From Benincasa hispida (lineage: Eukaryota > Streptophyta > Magnoliopsida > Cucurbitales > Cucurbitaceae), in assembly GCF_009727055.1 (NCBI RefSeq), contig NC_052354.1, positions 48,469,465 through 48,533,464 of the forward strand: a DNA stretch of 64,000 nt. The letters run 5' to 3'. The notes under the pieces are model-generated. The model searched no databases. It saw only the letters and a list, made by a program, of their open reading frames with translations, and had not been told where the DNA came from. How positions within the stretch are numbered: the stretch's first letter is position 1; every line of letters starts with the position of its first letter. The position numbers and the translations under genes are program-made. Positions 1-11,172 of the stretch are shown piece after piece.

Positions 1-429
1 GATGGTGTGCATATGTTTTAAAAATTATTAACATGCACAAGAATATTTATTTTAACGAGAATTCGTTAGAAGATTGAAATTTCAATAGTTCTTGGAGTTT
101 AAAGTTTAAGTTCGCAACAATTATCTAACTTTGAGGTGCAACAGTGAAAATTAATTCTTTTTTCCCAAACTTTAAATTGAAAACTCCATATAACTAACTA
201 ATTTATCTAACATTGGATGAAAAGTATTGGATTTGACTTATGAAATGAGTTAATTAAATTGGTGGAAGTGGACATATTTGAGTCGAGAGATGACAAACCA
301 ACATATGAGAAACTTTGCACGATAGCAAGATGAATATTGATTATGTATAAATTTCGTGGCCATCCCCTATCCTATCTTCGAGTTCTAATCCTTTTGTTTA
401 AGATTTCTTTGTGAATCCTAAGATCCATC
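1..429 (+). promoter_or_regulatory. Upstream region and probable core promoter of the oxidosqualene cyclase gene
   Basis: AT-rich sequence directly upstream of the cyclase start codon at 430. A TATA-like box (TATAAAT) lies at 346-352, about 80 bp before the ATG, a plausible spacing for a core promoter with a short 5'UTR. No other element can be called with support. The window begins here, so most of the promoter may lie outside it. Confidence 0.4.
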
Positions 430-3400
430 ATGTGGAGGCTTAAAATAGGCGACGGTGGAAATGATCCTTACATTTATTCCATGAACAACTTCTTAGGAAG
501 GCAAATATGGGAATTTGACCCAAACGCTGGAACTCCTGAAGAGCGAGCCGAAGTTGAACACCTTCACCACCAATTCACCAAAAATCATCTCAAGGGTTTT
601 CCAAGCGCTGACTTACTTTGGCGCCTCCAGGTAACACGAATACCTTTTGAGCTTAACCATTCTTCGTTTGGGCTTCATGAGATCTGATACCATATTAGAT
701 AAGATGTGGTTCTATCTCAAAAATCAAATAGTAATAAGAGAAGTAGCACATTTATCTTATAAGGAGTGTGAGGTCCCTAATTTTTCTAAATGTGGGATTC
801 TCACCATCTATCATGGGAGATTTGAACCTCTTTGATTTTAAGAGAATGAATAAATGTCAAATTCTTTCCTATCTTTTTTAAGTCATTGGATTACACATTG
901 GTATGGAGTTGAATGGAAAAACAATAATCTAATTTGGGTGCAGCTTCTTAGAGAGAAAAATTTCAAACAAAGTATCCCAAGAGTGAAGATTGAAGATGGA
1001 GAAGAAATAAGTTACGAAGTGTCATGGAATGCAATGAGAAGAGGAGCACATTTCTTAGCGGCCATACAAGCAAGTGATGGACATTGGCCAAGTGAAATAT
1101 CGGGGCCTCAATTTTACTTATGTCCAATGCTGATTTGCATGTACATAATGGGTATAATGGATGAAGTATTGAGTCCGGAGCACAAGAAACAAATGATCCG
1201 TTATGTTTACAACCAACAGGTAAACTATTCCTTATTTTGTTTAAATTTAAATTTCAAAGTAATGGTTACTTGAAACCTATTACTTTTTTTAACCTTTTAA
1301 ATATGGAAGATCTAATTAAAATCAACATATACTCTTTCTCTTCTAGTTGAAGGTTCACATTCTCATAACCATATTTGTTTCACTCAATGCATCAAGCAAA
1401 ATAATTGATTAATGAACAACAATAATAACATTTTGCAGAATGATGATGGCGGATGGGGGTTACATATAGGTGGTCATAGTAACATGTTCGGCACTACATT
1501 CAATTATATCTCGTTACGTTTACTTGGTGAAGGACCTGATGTTGAGGCAGTTTCCAGATCCAGAAACTGGATACGACAACGCGGTGGTGTCGTATCCATA
1601 CCTTCATGGGGAAAGACGTGGCTCTCGGTAAATCTTAAATTTAATTATGGTAGAGATACTTTCAATAAATCTTAAATTTAGTTATTTATTTTTATCGAAA
1701 TTGATTAAATAATAATAATAATTTTCATTCTAGAAAAATACATGCCGTGTATTCCTCTTTTCAAAATTTAATTTATAGTAGAAAGGTTCATCGATAATAA
1801 ATCCTTTTGAAAATATCAACAATAAATTTAGAATAATATTAAATTTAAGATTTATTGAAAATACAAAAATAAAAAATGATTATTTGAAGGATGTGATGAA
1901 GGTGCTAATGGTGTGTCAATTTAGTTGAGATGTCAGAGTATATCTATACATCCCTCAAACCTCCAATTTATTGTGAAAATATATATATATATATTTAAAA
2001 TGATAGAAACTAAAATTGAACAAATTTCAAAGTATGAAGATGAAAATAAAATTTTTATCTATTTTTGTAGTGTCGTTTCTTATCAACTCTAGCTCCTATT
2101 GTTTATTATAATGTGCAACTTACATTTTTTTACTTACATAACGTAAAGATATTAAATGTGTTCGACTGGTCTGGAAGCAACCCCATGCCTCCTGAATATT
2201 GGATGTTACCCACTTGGTTCCCCATTCACCCATGTGAGTTCAACTTATAATTATATCCTAAACATATTAATTAAATTCAAATATTATATACTTCCATACA
2301 CAAATATATATATACACACATATATATACATGAAACCCGTGATTTTGATTGATGACTTAACATATTGCAGCAAACCTGATGTGCTATACTCGAATCACCT
2401 ATATGCCCATGTCTTATTTGTATGGCAAAAGGTTCCAAGCACAGTTAACGCCTTTTATTTTACAATTACGAAACGAACTTCATACCCAATTCTACAATCA
2501 AATTAACTGGAAGAAAGTTCGTCACATGTGTGCTATGGTAGGTTATATATTATTATATTCTCCTTTCAATATTTAAACTTCCGACATCGTATCCTTATAA
2601 GGTCGGTTTTCAATTGACATTATAGCTCATTTTTGTACTAGTGTAATAATTTAGTTGGCCACACCCAATTATATACATATTGCAGGAAGACCTCTACTTT
2701 CCACATCCCTTTGTTCAAGACTTGCTTTGGGACACTCTTTACTTACTCAGTGAACCACTCATGACCCGGTGGCCTTTTAACAAATTGATTCGCCAAAAAG
2801 CCTTGAATGAAACTATGAGGCATATTCATTATGAGGATGAAAATAGTCGCTACATTACCATTGGCTGTGTCGAAAAGGTTACATCTAAACTTCGAGCTCA
2901 TCTCCAGCTCTCCTTTGTATATTTTGTTTTGATTAATGCATCACTTTTGGATCGGAGTATGATGAGGGCACTATAGATGTGTAATCTAGTTAAGATATTT
3001 TGGTGCACCTACTAATCCTTGGACCCGTAGCAACTTTAACATTAAATTAATATAATATAATATAATACTTAGCTACTTGTTCAATTTTAGTTCATATATT
3101 TTCTAATGTCCAATTTTAGTTTACTTTTAATAAATATAAATTGAATTCCTCAAAATTAGGTTATTCTTATTGAGATTGCTTAATAGTAATAATTGTTATT
3201 ATACTGATTTTCATATAAGAAAATATACCATGTAAATATATTTATAATGAAAAGACTAATAGATGATAAAAAAATGAAAAAAAAAATCACTTATAAACTA
3301 GAAGTTGATCTAAATTATATTTATTAAAAATACGGAGTAAAATTCCAAGTAAGAAGACTAAAATGATATTTAAATCTAATATATATAATAGATATTATAT

Positions 3401-6400
3401 TAATGTGGATTTTGATTGACAAACACAGCCCCTATGCATGCTTGCTTGCTGGGTCGAAGATCCGAGTAGTGAGTATGTGAAGAAGCATTTGGCGAGACTT
3501 CCTGATTTTTTATGGATGGCTGAAGATGGTATGAAAATACAAAGTTTTGGTAGCCAATCATGGGATGCTGCTTTGGCCACGCAAGCTCTACTTTCTTGTA
3601 ATATCACACATGAAATTGGGACTGCCCTCAATAATGCCCATGAATTCATCAAGAACTCTCAGGTAATTATAATTAAATGCTAATTAATTTCTGTAATAAT
3701 TCAGAGACTTTTTTGGATTATTTTTGAAAAAAATGTATTTTCAAAATCTATATATATAATTTGGTTAAATTTTAGGTTAGTAACAATCCTCCTGGTGACT
3801 ACAAAAGTATGTTCCGCTACATGTCTAAAGGAGCTTGGACCTTTTCAGACTGTGACCATGGATGGCAACTTTCTGACTGCACTGCCGAGAGCTTGAAGGT
3901 GTGGTGCCTTCATATTTCGTTTATTGTGATTAATATCTTGGTCATTGGCCATGACTATTAATAATTAATTAAACTGTTGTAAAATTTCTAGTGTTGCCTA
4001 CTTCTCTCCTTACTACCACCTGAAATAGTTGGTGAGAAAATGGAACCTGAACGTTTATACGACGCTGTTAATGTCATCCTGAATATGCAGAGCAAAAACG
4101 GGGGTGTACCACCTTGGGAACCAGCATCAAGATACCACTGGATGGAGGTATATGAAAAATAATTGACTTCTAGCTGAATGCACCCATTTTTCTATAGTAC
4201 ATGGTCCAACCATAGTTTGACATATTAAAAAACTTTCCCTTTTTTCTTTTTCTTTTAATATTTGTAATATTATATTATATATTTGTTAAAACGGACAACA
4301 CTAATTAAGTTCAGATGTTTCTTGAAGTATCTTCGATATGACTTAAATATGTGTAAATATTAGAATTAATTTTCTAAACTAATGTTGAAGTATGTAAAAC
4401 GTAAATAAATATCTTAAAAGTAAGGATCTAAAAATATCATAGAATTTCTTTAAGTAGGCTTCAAGGAATTCTAGAAAACTCCATTAGGTAATGAAATACT
4501 GATAGAAATATCTAAGATATTAGGAATTGAAGAAGACCCTAAATATGAATAATCTTTTTGCTTAGGCTCTAAGAATCTCACACCTACAAATAGGAGGTTT
4601 ATCCCCAGCTGCAAATCATAGGAAAAGTTAGACAAACTTATAGTGAAAAAGTCTTCTTTCGAAAGGTGTCTATTACGAAGTCAACAAATAAATATTAAGA
4701 AAATGTAAAATAGAGGAGAATCGATATATAGATTTACGTGGTTCATGAATAATGTATTTAACTACATCCATAGATAGAGGGGGAACAATTTTATTAAAGA
4801 AAATGTTACAGAATATAGGATAATGGTACATTTAGGTTAGAGAGTTTATATAATACATTTTTATAAACTCTAAGATCATAATCATAAATAAATCATAAAT
4901 AATTAAATATGTCAAATAAGAATTCAACTTAGGCTCCAAGGCATTCCAACCGGGTCTATATTTGTAATTTCACAATAAAGGAAAATATTGGCTTTGTAAT
5001 TTCTTCAACATATAATGTCTATCTTTACACTCATCCTATCTTTGTGCTTGATTAGTGGCTGAATCCAGTGGAGTTTCTCGAAGACTTAATCATCGAGCAC
5101 GAGTATGATTTTCATTAATTAATTTTCATTCTGCTAAATGAAATTATAGTTGTGTTTTGAATTTTATTTTATTAAACCTAATTATGGTAATTAATATTCT
5201 TAACTATGAATGTTTTCAGACATGTGGAGTGCACCTCATCTTCGTTACAGGGCATACTCTTATTTAGGAAACAATACCCATCACATAAAAGGACAGAGAT
5301 CAATAATTTTATCGACAAGGCTATTCAATTTATTCTGGATATACAGTTGCCTGATGGCTCTTGGTAACCCCATTAATTAATACATATTGCGTATTGAGAA
5401 TTTTGTACGAATTATTCAAATTTTATTTCAAAATCTCATTTGACTCTAATTTTGAAAATAATGAAGAATAACTACTTATCAAGAGCAAAGAGCCTAGCTA
5501 TGAAAACATTACCATATTAGATTAGTTAAACACGAGTATGGAGGAAGAGTGCAAACGCAAGGGAGTGATGGAAACAAAAAATTATACGGTTTTTTATCTC
5601 AAGAGATGATGAGGACGCTAGATGTATCAATCTAGTTGAGATATGTGGGTGCGCCTACTGATCCTACCACTTTTTTGTGATTTGTTAAAAAAAATTATAC
5701 AATTTTATTTTCAAAATCTAGGTCAAATAAATTTTGAATCGTGAAATTTGAGTCTATCCATATGAAAATGTCATGTATAGAACAATTTTCATGCATTGTG
5801 TGTGAATATATAGGTATGGAAGTTGGGGAATTTGCTATACATGTGGAACGTGGTTTGCACTTAAAGCATTATCAATGGCGGGGAAGACATATGAAAATTG
5901 TGAGGCACTTCGAAAAGGAGCTGATTTTCTAATAAAGATACAAAATTCAGAAGGAGGATTTGGAGAGAGCTACTTGTCAAGTAACAGCAAGGTAACAACA
6001 TACATATTTATTTTTTACTTCCTACCCTAAGTGTAGAGGTACATAATTTAGTGTAAATTATGGGAAAAAATTGTCATTTGTTTCAAAAGTTACAATGTCA
6101 CTCTTGACTTTTCATTACAAATTTTAAAACGAAATCATTTAAAATTTTGAATGAAAATTGAGACTTAGAACAATCCAACGATGATCTAAAATAGTGTGAC
6201 AATCCAAATATACATCTATTTTAGATCGTTATAGAACCTCATTCTAAATTTCAATTTTCATTCAAAATTCTAAAAGACTTCTTCTTTGGTTTATGTTAAT
6301 TATAGGGTTAACATATTTGTATTTTTAGTATAATATATATTGATTGAATTATTATTATTATTGGACGCACGAAATAGAGATATATACCGTTGGATGGGAA

Positions 6401-7960
6401 ACGATCAAATTTGGTGCAAACAGCATGGGGTATGATGGGTTTGATATATGCTGGACAGGCAAGTCCACTAGATCTCTCTCTCTTCTTTTTCACTAACTAG
6501 CTCTTGTTTCGAAATAGGGAAATTTGTACGGAAATTGGGTCCAAAATATAAAATGGCCCATTTTTAAAAAATAATGTCAATTGACCCTCTAGACATCATC
6601 GCTATATTAAATTATGTAAATTGCCACCATCACCATCAGATATCAATAGAGGGTCAATTAACATTATTTTTTAAAAATGGGTCATTTGACATTTTGGATC
6701 CAATTTTTGGATTATCCGTACAAATTTCTTTTGGAAATAGTGGATTTGACTAACATAAAAATTAAAAGTATATCTTTTGCTCATATGTTTAATTTTACAC
6801 ATTTAAAAATGGGCTTTTTTAAATATAAAAAATATTTTAAAATATGTATATTTTATAGCAAAAAGTTCCAAAATTGCTTTGGAACTTTTTATTTTTTTAT
6901 TTTTTCCTTTATTAGAAATTTCCCATTTTTTTAAATATATTTTTCATATAATTATAATTAATTTTAAATACTTTAAACATATTTTAGAGTATAAATATTC
7001 ATTTCTCCAACGAAAATTTGTCCCTAATAGAGAAGGAACGAGAGGAAAATCCCCGTAAGTTAAGTGGTGATGGAGACGAAGAATATATTTGCTCTCCCGC
7101 CTCTGATCTTGTCTTGTTGCCACTTTTAAATTTATTATTATTTTTATTGTTGTGTTATAATAATTATTATTATTATATACGTTTTAATGTACAAAGATAA
7201 TGGATATGTTTGAATCATATGATTGAACATTTAGATTATATATATAAACAATAGGTAATTATTTCTTTCTCCTATGATATTTAAGCATTTTCTCTCTAAA
7301 TTCAAATTTTTCATTTTTCAATAGAACTTATTTAATTTATTGGTTTTTTTCAAAAAAAAAATGGACAAGGAGGGTAACTTGAACTTTACAAATTTTCTGT
7401 GGGAAATTCTCATCAAAATAAAATAAAAAATTTACATGGAGAATGAAGTAGGGAGTAGAGAGCGGAGATGAAAAAAAGTGATCCCCGCTCCACTCTTTCC
7501 CTTGAGCATCTCTATTTTAGAGTGGTTTTAAAAAAAATTGATTTTGAACTATTTCAAAATCACTCTCGAACATGTCATTAATTTACTTCAATAACAATAA
7601 TTAATTACTTAATAAACAGGCAAATATAGATCCGAATCCAATTCATCGTGCTGCCAAGGTGTTAATCAATTCCCAAACTGAAGATGGTGATTTTCCACAA
7701 CAGGTGATGAGGGCCATTTCTTCTCTTTTGTTCTTTTTTCTTTTCCTTCTAAAACATACCTAATCAATATAATTAACAACTTCTAATTGTTTAAAAAGAT
7801 ATCCAAAATGAATTATGTTTGTATACATGTGCAGGAAATTACTGGAATATTCTTCAAAAATTGCACCTTACACTATGCATCATACAGAGAAGTTTTTCCT
7901 GTGATGGCTCTGGGAGAATATTGTAACAAGGTTTCCTTGCCTTGTAAGAAAAAAAAATAA
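430..7960 (+). CDS. Oxidosqualene cyclase (2,3-oxidosqualene triterpene cyclase, beta-amyrin/lupeol synthase type), complete 15-exon gene
   Basis: Predicted to fold 2,3-oxidosqualene into a triterpene skeleton on the ER membrane. Coding exons: 430-630, 944-1219, 1439-1627, 2149-2233, 2371-2537, 2686-2877, 3429-3662, 3776-3898, 3992-4147, 5056-5102, 5220-5363, 5814-5991, 6378-6458, 7620-7703, 7835-7960. Phases agree throughout and give 760 aa with no stop or frameshift, the usual family length. The N-terminus [10 protein letters not shown] is typical of the pentacyclic-triterpene clade. QW-type repeats are visible (residues QASDGHW, NDDGGWG, QLPDGSW). The catalytic DCTAE is at residues 482-486. 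Aromatic cavity residues matching F474, W534, W612 and F728 of Euphorbia beta-amyrin synthase are kept. The usual MWCYCR or MLCYCR motif reads LMCYTR (253-258), so the product is uncertain. Intron 13 has a GC donor (CAG|GCAAGT at 6459). Isomultiflorenol, lupeol or another pentacyclic product is possible; cucurbitadienol synthase is less likely from the N-terminus. Confidence 0.95.
681..810 (-). mobile_element. TRIM-like LTR remnant in cyclase intron 1
   Basis: The motif gatctgatacca (681-692) is the complement of an initiator-tRNA-Met primer-binding site (TGGTATCAG). An LTR-like segment follows, starting TATTAGATAAG and running to about 810, the arrangement expected of a minus-strand miniature LTR retrotransposon. 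Only one LTR is seen, so this is a partial relic. Confidence 0.45.
1890..1957 (+). repeat. Dispersed ~65-bp repeat, copy A (cyclase intron 3)
   Basis: Shares an ordered set of words with copies at 2960-3020, 5605-5667 and (inverted) 9112-9187: gatgatgagg-like start, gtgtgtcaat, tagttgagat, then a tatct/gtgcacct-like 3' part. It may be the conserved core of a SINE-like element. This is the most diverged of the four. Confidence 0.5.
2960..3022 (+). repeat. Dispersed ~65-bp repeat, copy B (cyclase intron 6)
   Basis: Reads gatgagggcactatagatg, then taatctagttaagatattt and ggtgcacctactaatcc. Same core as the copies at 1890, 5605 and 9112. It lies in the intron between exons 6 and 7. Confidence 0.55.
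4672..4900. mobile_element. LTR-retrotransposon-like fragment in cyclase intron 9
   Basis: Intron 9 (4148-5055, 908 bp) is one of the longer introns. Its middle contains gatttacgtggttc (about 4731-4744), ctacatccatag and a following attttatta stretch, a combination often seen in LTRs of plant retroelements. No coding sequence or boundary is visible, so the identity is tentative. Confidence 0.3.
5605..5668 (+). repeat. Dispersed ~65-bp repeat, copy C (cyclase intron 11)
   Basis: Reads gatgatgaggacgctagatg, tcaatctagttgagatatg, gggtgcgcctactgatcc: the best-preserved plus-orientation copy of the repeat also seen at 1890, 2960 and 9112. Confidence 0.55.
6138..6273. mobile_element. Foldback (MITE-like) inverted repeat in cyclase intron 12
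   Basis: The left arm (6138-6193, ending gatctaaaatag) is the inverted complement of the right arm (6216-6273, starting ctattttagatc), with a short ~22-bp loop and scattered mismatches. No coding sequence. Such hairpins are typical of miniature inverted-repeat elements. Confidence 0.6.
6518..6733. mobile_element. MITE with long terminal inverted repeats in cyclase intron 13
   Basis: About 216 bp. The left arm (aaatttgtacgga ... gggtcc ... attgaccctct) is matched inversely by the right arm (agagggtcaatt ... ggatcc ... tccgtacaaattt). The 7-bp word GAAATAG occurs at both flanks (6511-6517 and 6734-6740) and may be the target-site duplication, although the arm ends are not perfectly flush with it. 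It helps make intron 13 (6459-7619) the longest in the gene. Confidence 0.65.
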
Positions 7961-9058
7961 AGTTAATATTTGAGTTAATTAACCCTACAAACATTATATT
8001 AATAAATATGCAGACTTGTACTCAAAAAGAAAAAAAAATGGAAACTTTTATGCTTTTACGAAACACAATCGTACTTGCAAACATGGATAGAGACTAATAT
8101 CCTACCCTAAGTTATGTAATTCTCGTACTTTCATAGAATATACCAAGTATAGTTGCACTTGGACATGGGTCTTTCAACTATTTTTATAATATATGAAACG
8201 ATTTGTTGCTCCAATCAACATACAATTACACGTTTCAGCCATCAGTTCCTCAAAAATGTTATCTCTTTGTTCGACATTTTCAGACATAATAACCCCAGTC
8301 TTCTTGGTCATCCATCATCGGCCCTTGTAGGGAATCATTTAAAAAACCAAACATCTCATTGTCATCATTTTGAGCATTAGACTTCTTACTCAATCCAACA
8401 TGTATTGAAGAAGACATATATATATATATATATATATACCTTTGAAATCAACCAAACATCTCAGATGTTTTATAATGATTTTCTCAAACTTATAAAGTAT
8501 TGCACAATATTTGCTTCCAAATGATTAAATCACTGATGTGTAATACCTTTCTCACACAGATCATAAAAGAAAACACATGATTCATTAACAGTTATACATA
8601 CTTTCGTAAGTATGTTCAAACGATAATGGGAATGAGTCATTGGAGTAGAATGTGTCTTAAATTTTTAACCCCCATAATTTTTCATCACCCTGACACTCAC
8701 ACATTGTAATGTTTGAGACGAATCTATTAGAAAATTTAACCGATTTTAAGAACTTACAAAAATCTACCATTATTTCACTGGTAGCCAATGCATTCATAAA
8801 TAACATTTGATTTTATGACTTTAGCTCGTTGCTTTTGTCGGGTAAATCCTTTCATATATACAAATCAGTTATATTCTAGGCTAAATTATTTTTTAAAAAA
8901 ATACTCTTAAACTTTGTACTTTGTATCAAAAATATTCCTAAAATTTCAAAAGTTTTTAAAATATCATTGAACTTTAAAAAAGAGTACAAAAATACCCTTA
9001 CATTTAGTTTGGATGGAAACCATTAAGATTTTGTTAAAAAATACCTTGGAACATACCC

Positions 9059-9094
<36 letters not shown>

Positions 9095-11172
9095 TTTCCG
9101 AATAAATATACAGGATAGGAGGGATCATAGATGCACCAGGATATCTCAACTAAGGTTGACACATCCCTAACACTCTCATCATACCCCTGGAGACCAAAAG
9201 ATATATTGATATAAATTGTACAAGCATTACATTATATGAACAAAAATCATTAATATGTCGTTGCAAAAATAACTCTAAAATTAAAAAATTTTAAAAATAA
9301 CATTTAATCAATTTGTTTGAAGTTTAATTTTTATTGAGTTCAAGAAAAACCAATTTTAGAACAAATTAAATGGATATCCTTATGTTTTTTCGTATTGGCG
9401 TTCTCATTATTCTCCTATTTTTCTAATTTTTACACGAATTTTCTCAGCAACCAAAATAAAAGTCAAAGTTTTAAGTTAAAACATAAAATCCCACAAAATT
9501 TTATAAAATTCAAAAATCAAAATGAAAAGAAGAGGAAAAAAAAAAGTGTATCTGACTATTAATACACACTCCTCTTAAGACATACCAAAATGATTAATAA
9601 CCAAATAAAAAAGTGTATCTAACTATTAATACACACTCACTACTAATATACAACTTTGTTAAAATGTTTAAGTCTTAAAATTTTTGGGTGCTTCCATTAT
9701 TCTTTTTCTTCTCGAGTGGTTAGTTTTATCGATTTAAACAAATATCAAACAGCTAACAATAAGGAGTATGAGGGTATTAAAGAAACAAAGAGGGAAAAAA
9801 AAAGGAAAATAAGAGAAGTAAAGGGCAATAACAGTTTTTGTTCATATACTTACAATAAGGATATTTTTTAAACTTTTAAAAGTTTTGGTGTATTTTTTAC
9901 ATGAAACGCTAACCACTTTTCCATCGAAAACTGACGGTAAGAATATTGTTAAAATCATTTTGGAAGTTTAAAGACATTTTTTAAATTTTTGAAAGTTCAA
10001 GAGTATCATTTACATAAAGTATACAAAATTTAGTAATATAATGTATGATTAACTTATATTCTAATGAAAGTTTTTCGTGTCTTTTGTTTTGCCCTCAATA
10101 TTCAACAAAGTCATGAACAAGTTGTCACGTACATTTCTTTGAATATAAGACATCAACTTATGTCTCTTAATAGAAGTTTAGGCCAGTATGGCGTTTGAAG
10201 AACATATAATTTTGATCTAGTTAACATTACACGTCTTTTCTTATCTTGTGTAGATGAATACTTAACACTGAAAAGTTAGCATGTTTTCTTCTTCTTCTAT
10301 TCATATTCAGCCCATTTGGTATAGACCCAATTCAACCGTAGGTGGTTTACTGTGTTCGAGTCAAATTTTTTTCTGTTTGTATTCTAAAATAATATTAATA
10401 AAAAGAATTTTGAAGCAAGTCAAAAATCTTTATCAAATCATTTAGATCGTGCCTTAAAATTAATCCCACTAAAACATTTTCTAAATACCGCAATAAATAA
10501 CTTTAAATTTAAATTTTGTTCTATTTTGATAACTTTCAAAGTGTTAATTGTTAACATTACCACTCTCCAGAATTTTTCCAGTTTTGTTTAGAAACTCCAA
10601 GCAAAATGTCGGGAAGTATAGTCGTGAAATAAAAAAATCTGATCGTCGTCCAGATTACTCTGTAGATCGAGTGCATTGTCAAATTGTGACCCATCATCAA
10701 TCTTCTTAATTTTGATTGAAATGGGCAATTTTCAAAAGATGGACTAAATCTGACGAACAATTACTAGTATAAAAAGCATGAGAAACCTGACTAGTTAAAA
10801 ACAATTGTACTACATAAATAACACCGCCTACATTGACATTCTTAACCTACTCAAGATTTTTCATCAAATCAAATTGTGATCATCCTCAAATTCTATCTTC
10901 GTCCATATTGATATAACTTAACAACACGTAGGTCTAAAAGAAGTACAGCAATGATTAAGATCGCCAGTTTTGATAGAGCAATCTTCCAAGTAATTAAGCA
11001 CTCACCAACACAATCCAATACAACAGCCGATACCTACTTTCCCATCATCACTACACTGAAAAGGTAAGATGGAACTCCAAATGCACAATGAGAGTCTGGG
11101 ACTCGATAATTTCATACTCAATGAAAGTTCCTGTGCTATAAGGAATTCCGGATGGAAAAATAGAAATTACAG
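7961..11172. other. Intergenic region between the cyclase and the DCD gene
   Basis: No supportable coding region. It holds an AATAAA hexamer at about 8001 (possible cyclase polyadenylation signal), an (AT)n run near 8418-8438, a ~30-bp A tract at 9060-9090 and one inverted copy of the 65-bp dispersed repeat. Two short stretches near 9547-9560 and 9611-9624 share the word agtgtatct and similar surroundings. The 3' end of the minus-strand DCD transcript must lie near 10.5-11.17 kb but shows no clear signal. Confidence 0.5.
9112..9187 (-). repeat. Dispersed ~65-bp repeat, copy D (inverted), beside a poly-A tract
   Basis: The reverse complement reads gatgagagtgttagggatg, tgtcaacc, tagttgagatatcc, tggtgcatctatgatccc, matching copies A-C. 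In its own orientation it is followed by a ~30-nt T run (A tract at 9060-9090 on plus), as for a SINE ending in poly-T. No A or B box was found. Confidence 0.5.

Noticed and set aside
430..7960. Cucurbitadienol synthase or cycloartenol synthase identity
   Set aside because: The N-terminal [22 protein letters not shown] pattern and a Tyr rather than His in the LMCYTR motif point to the pentacyclic beta-amyrin/lupeol-type clade, not the protosteryl-cation enzymes.
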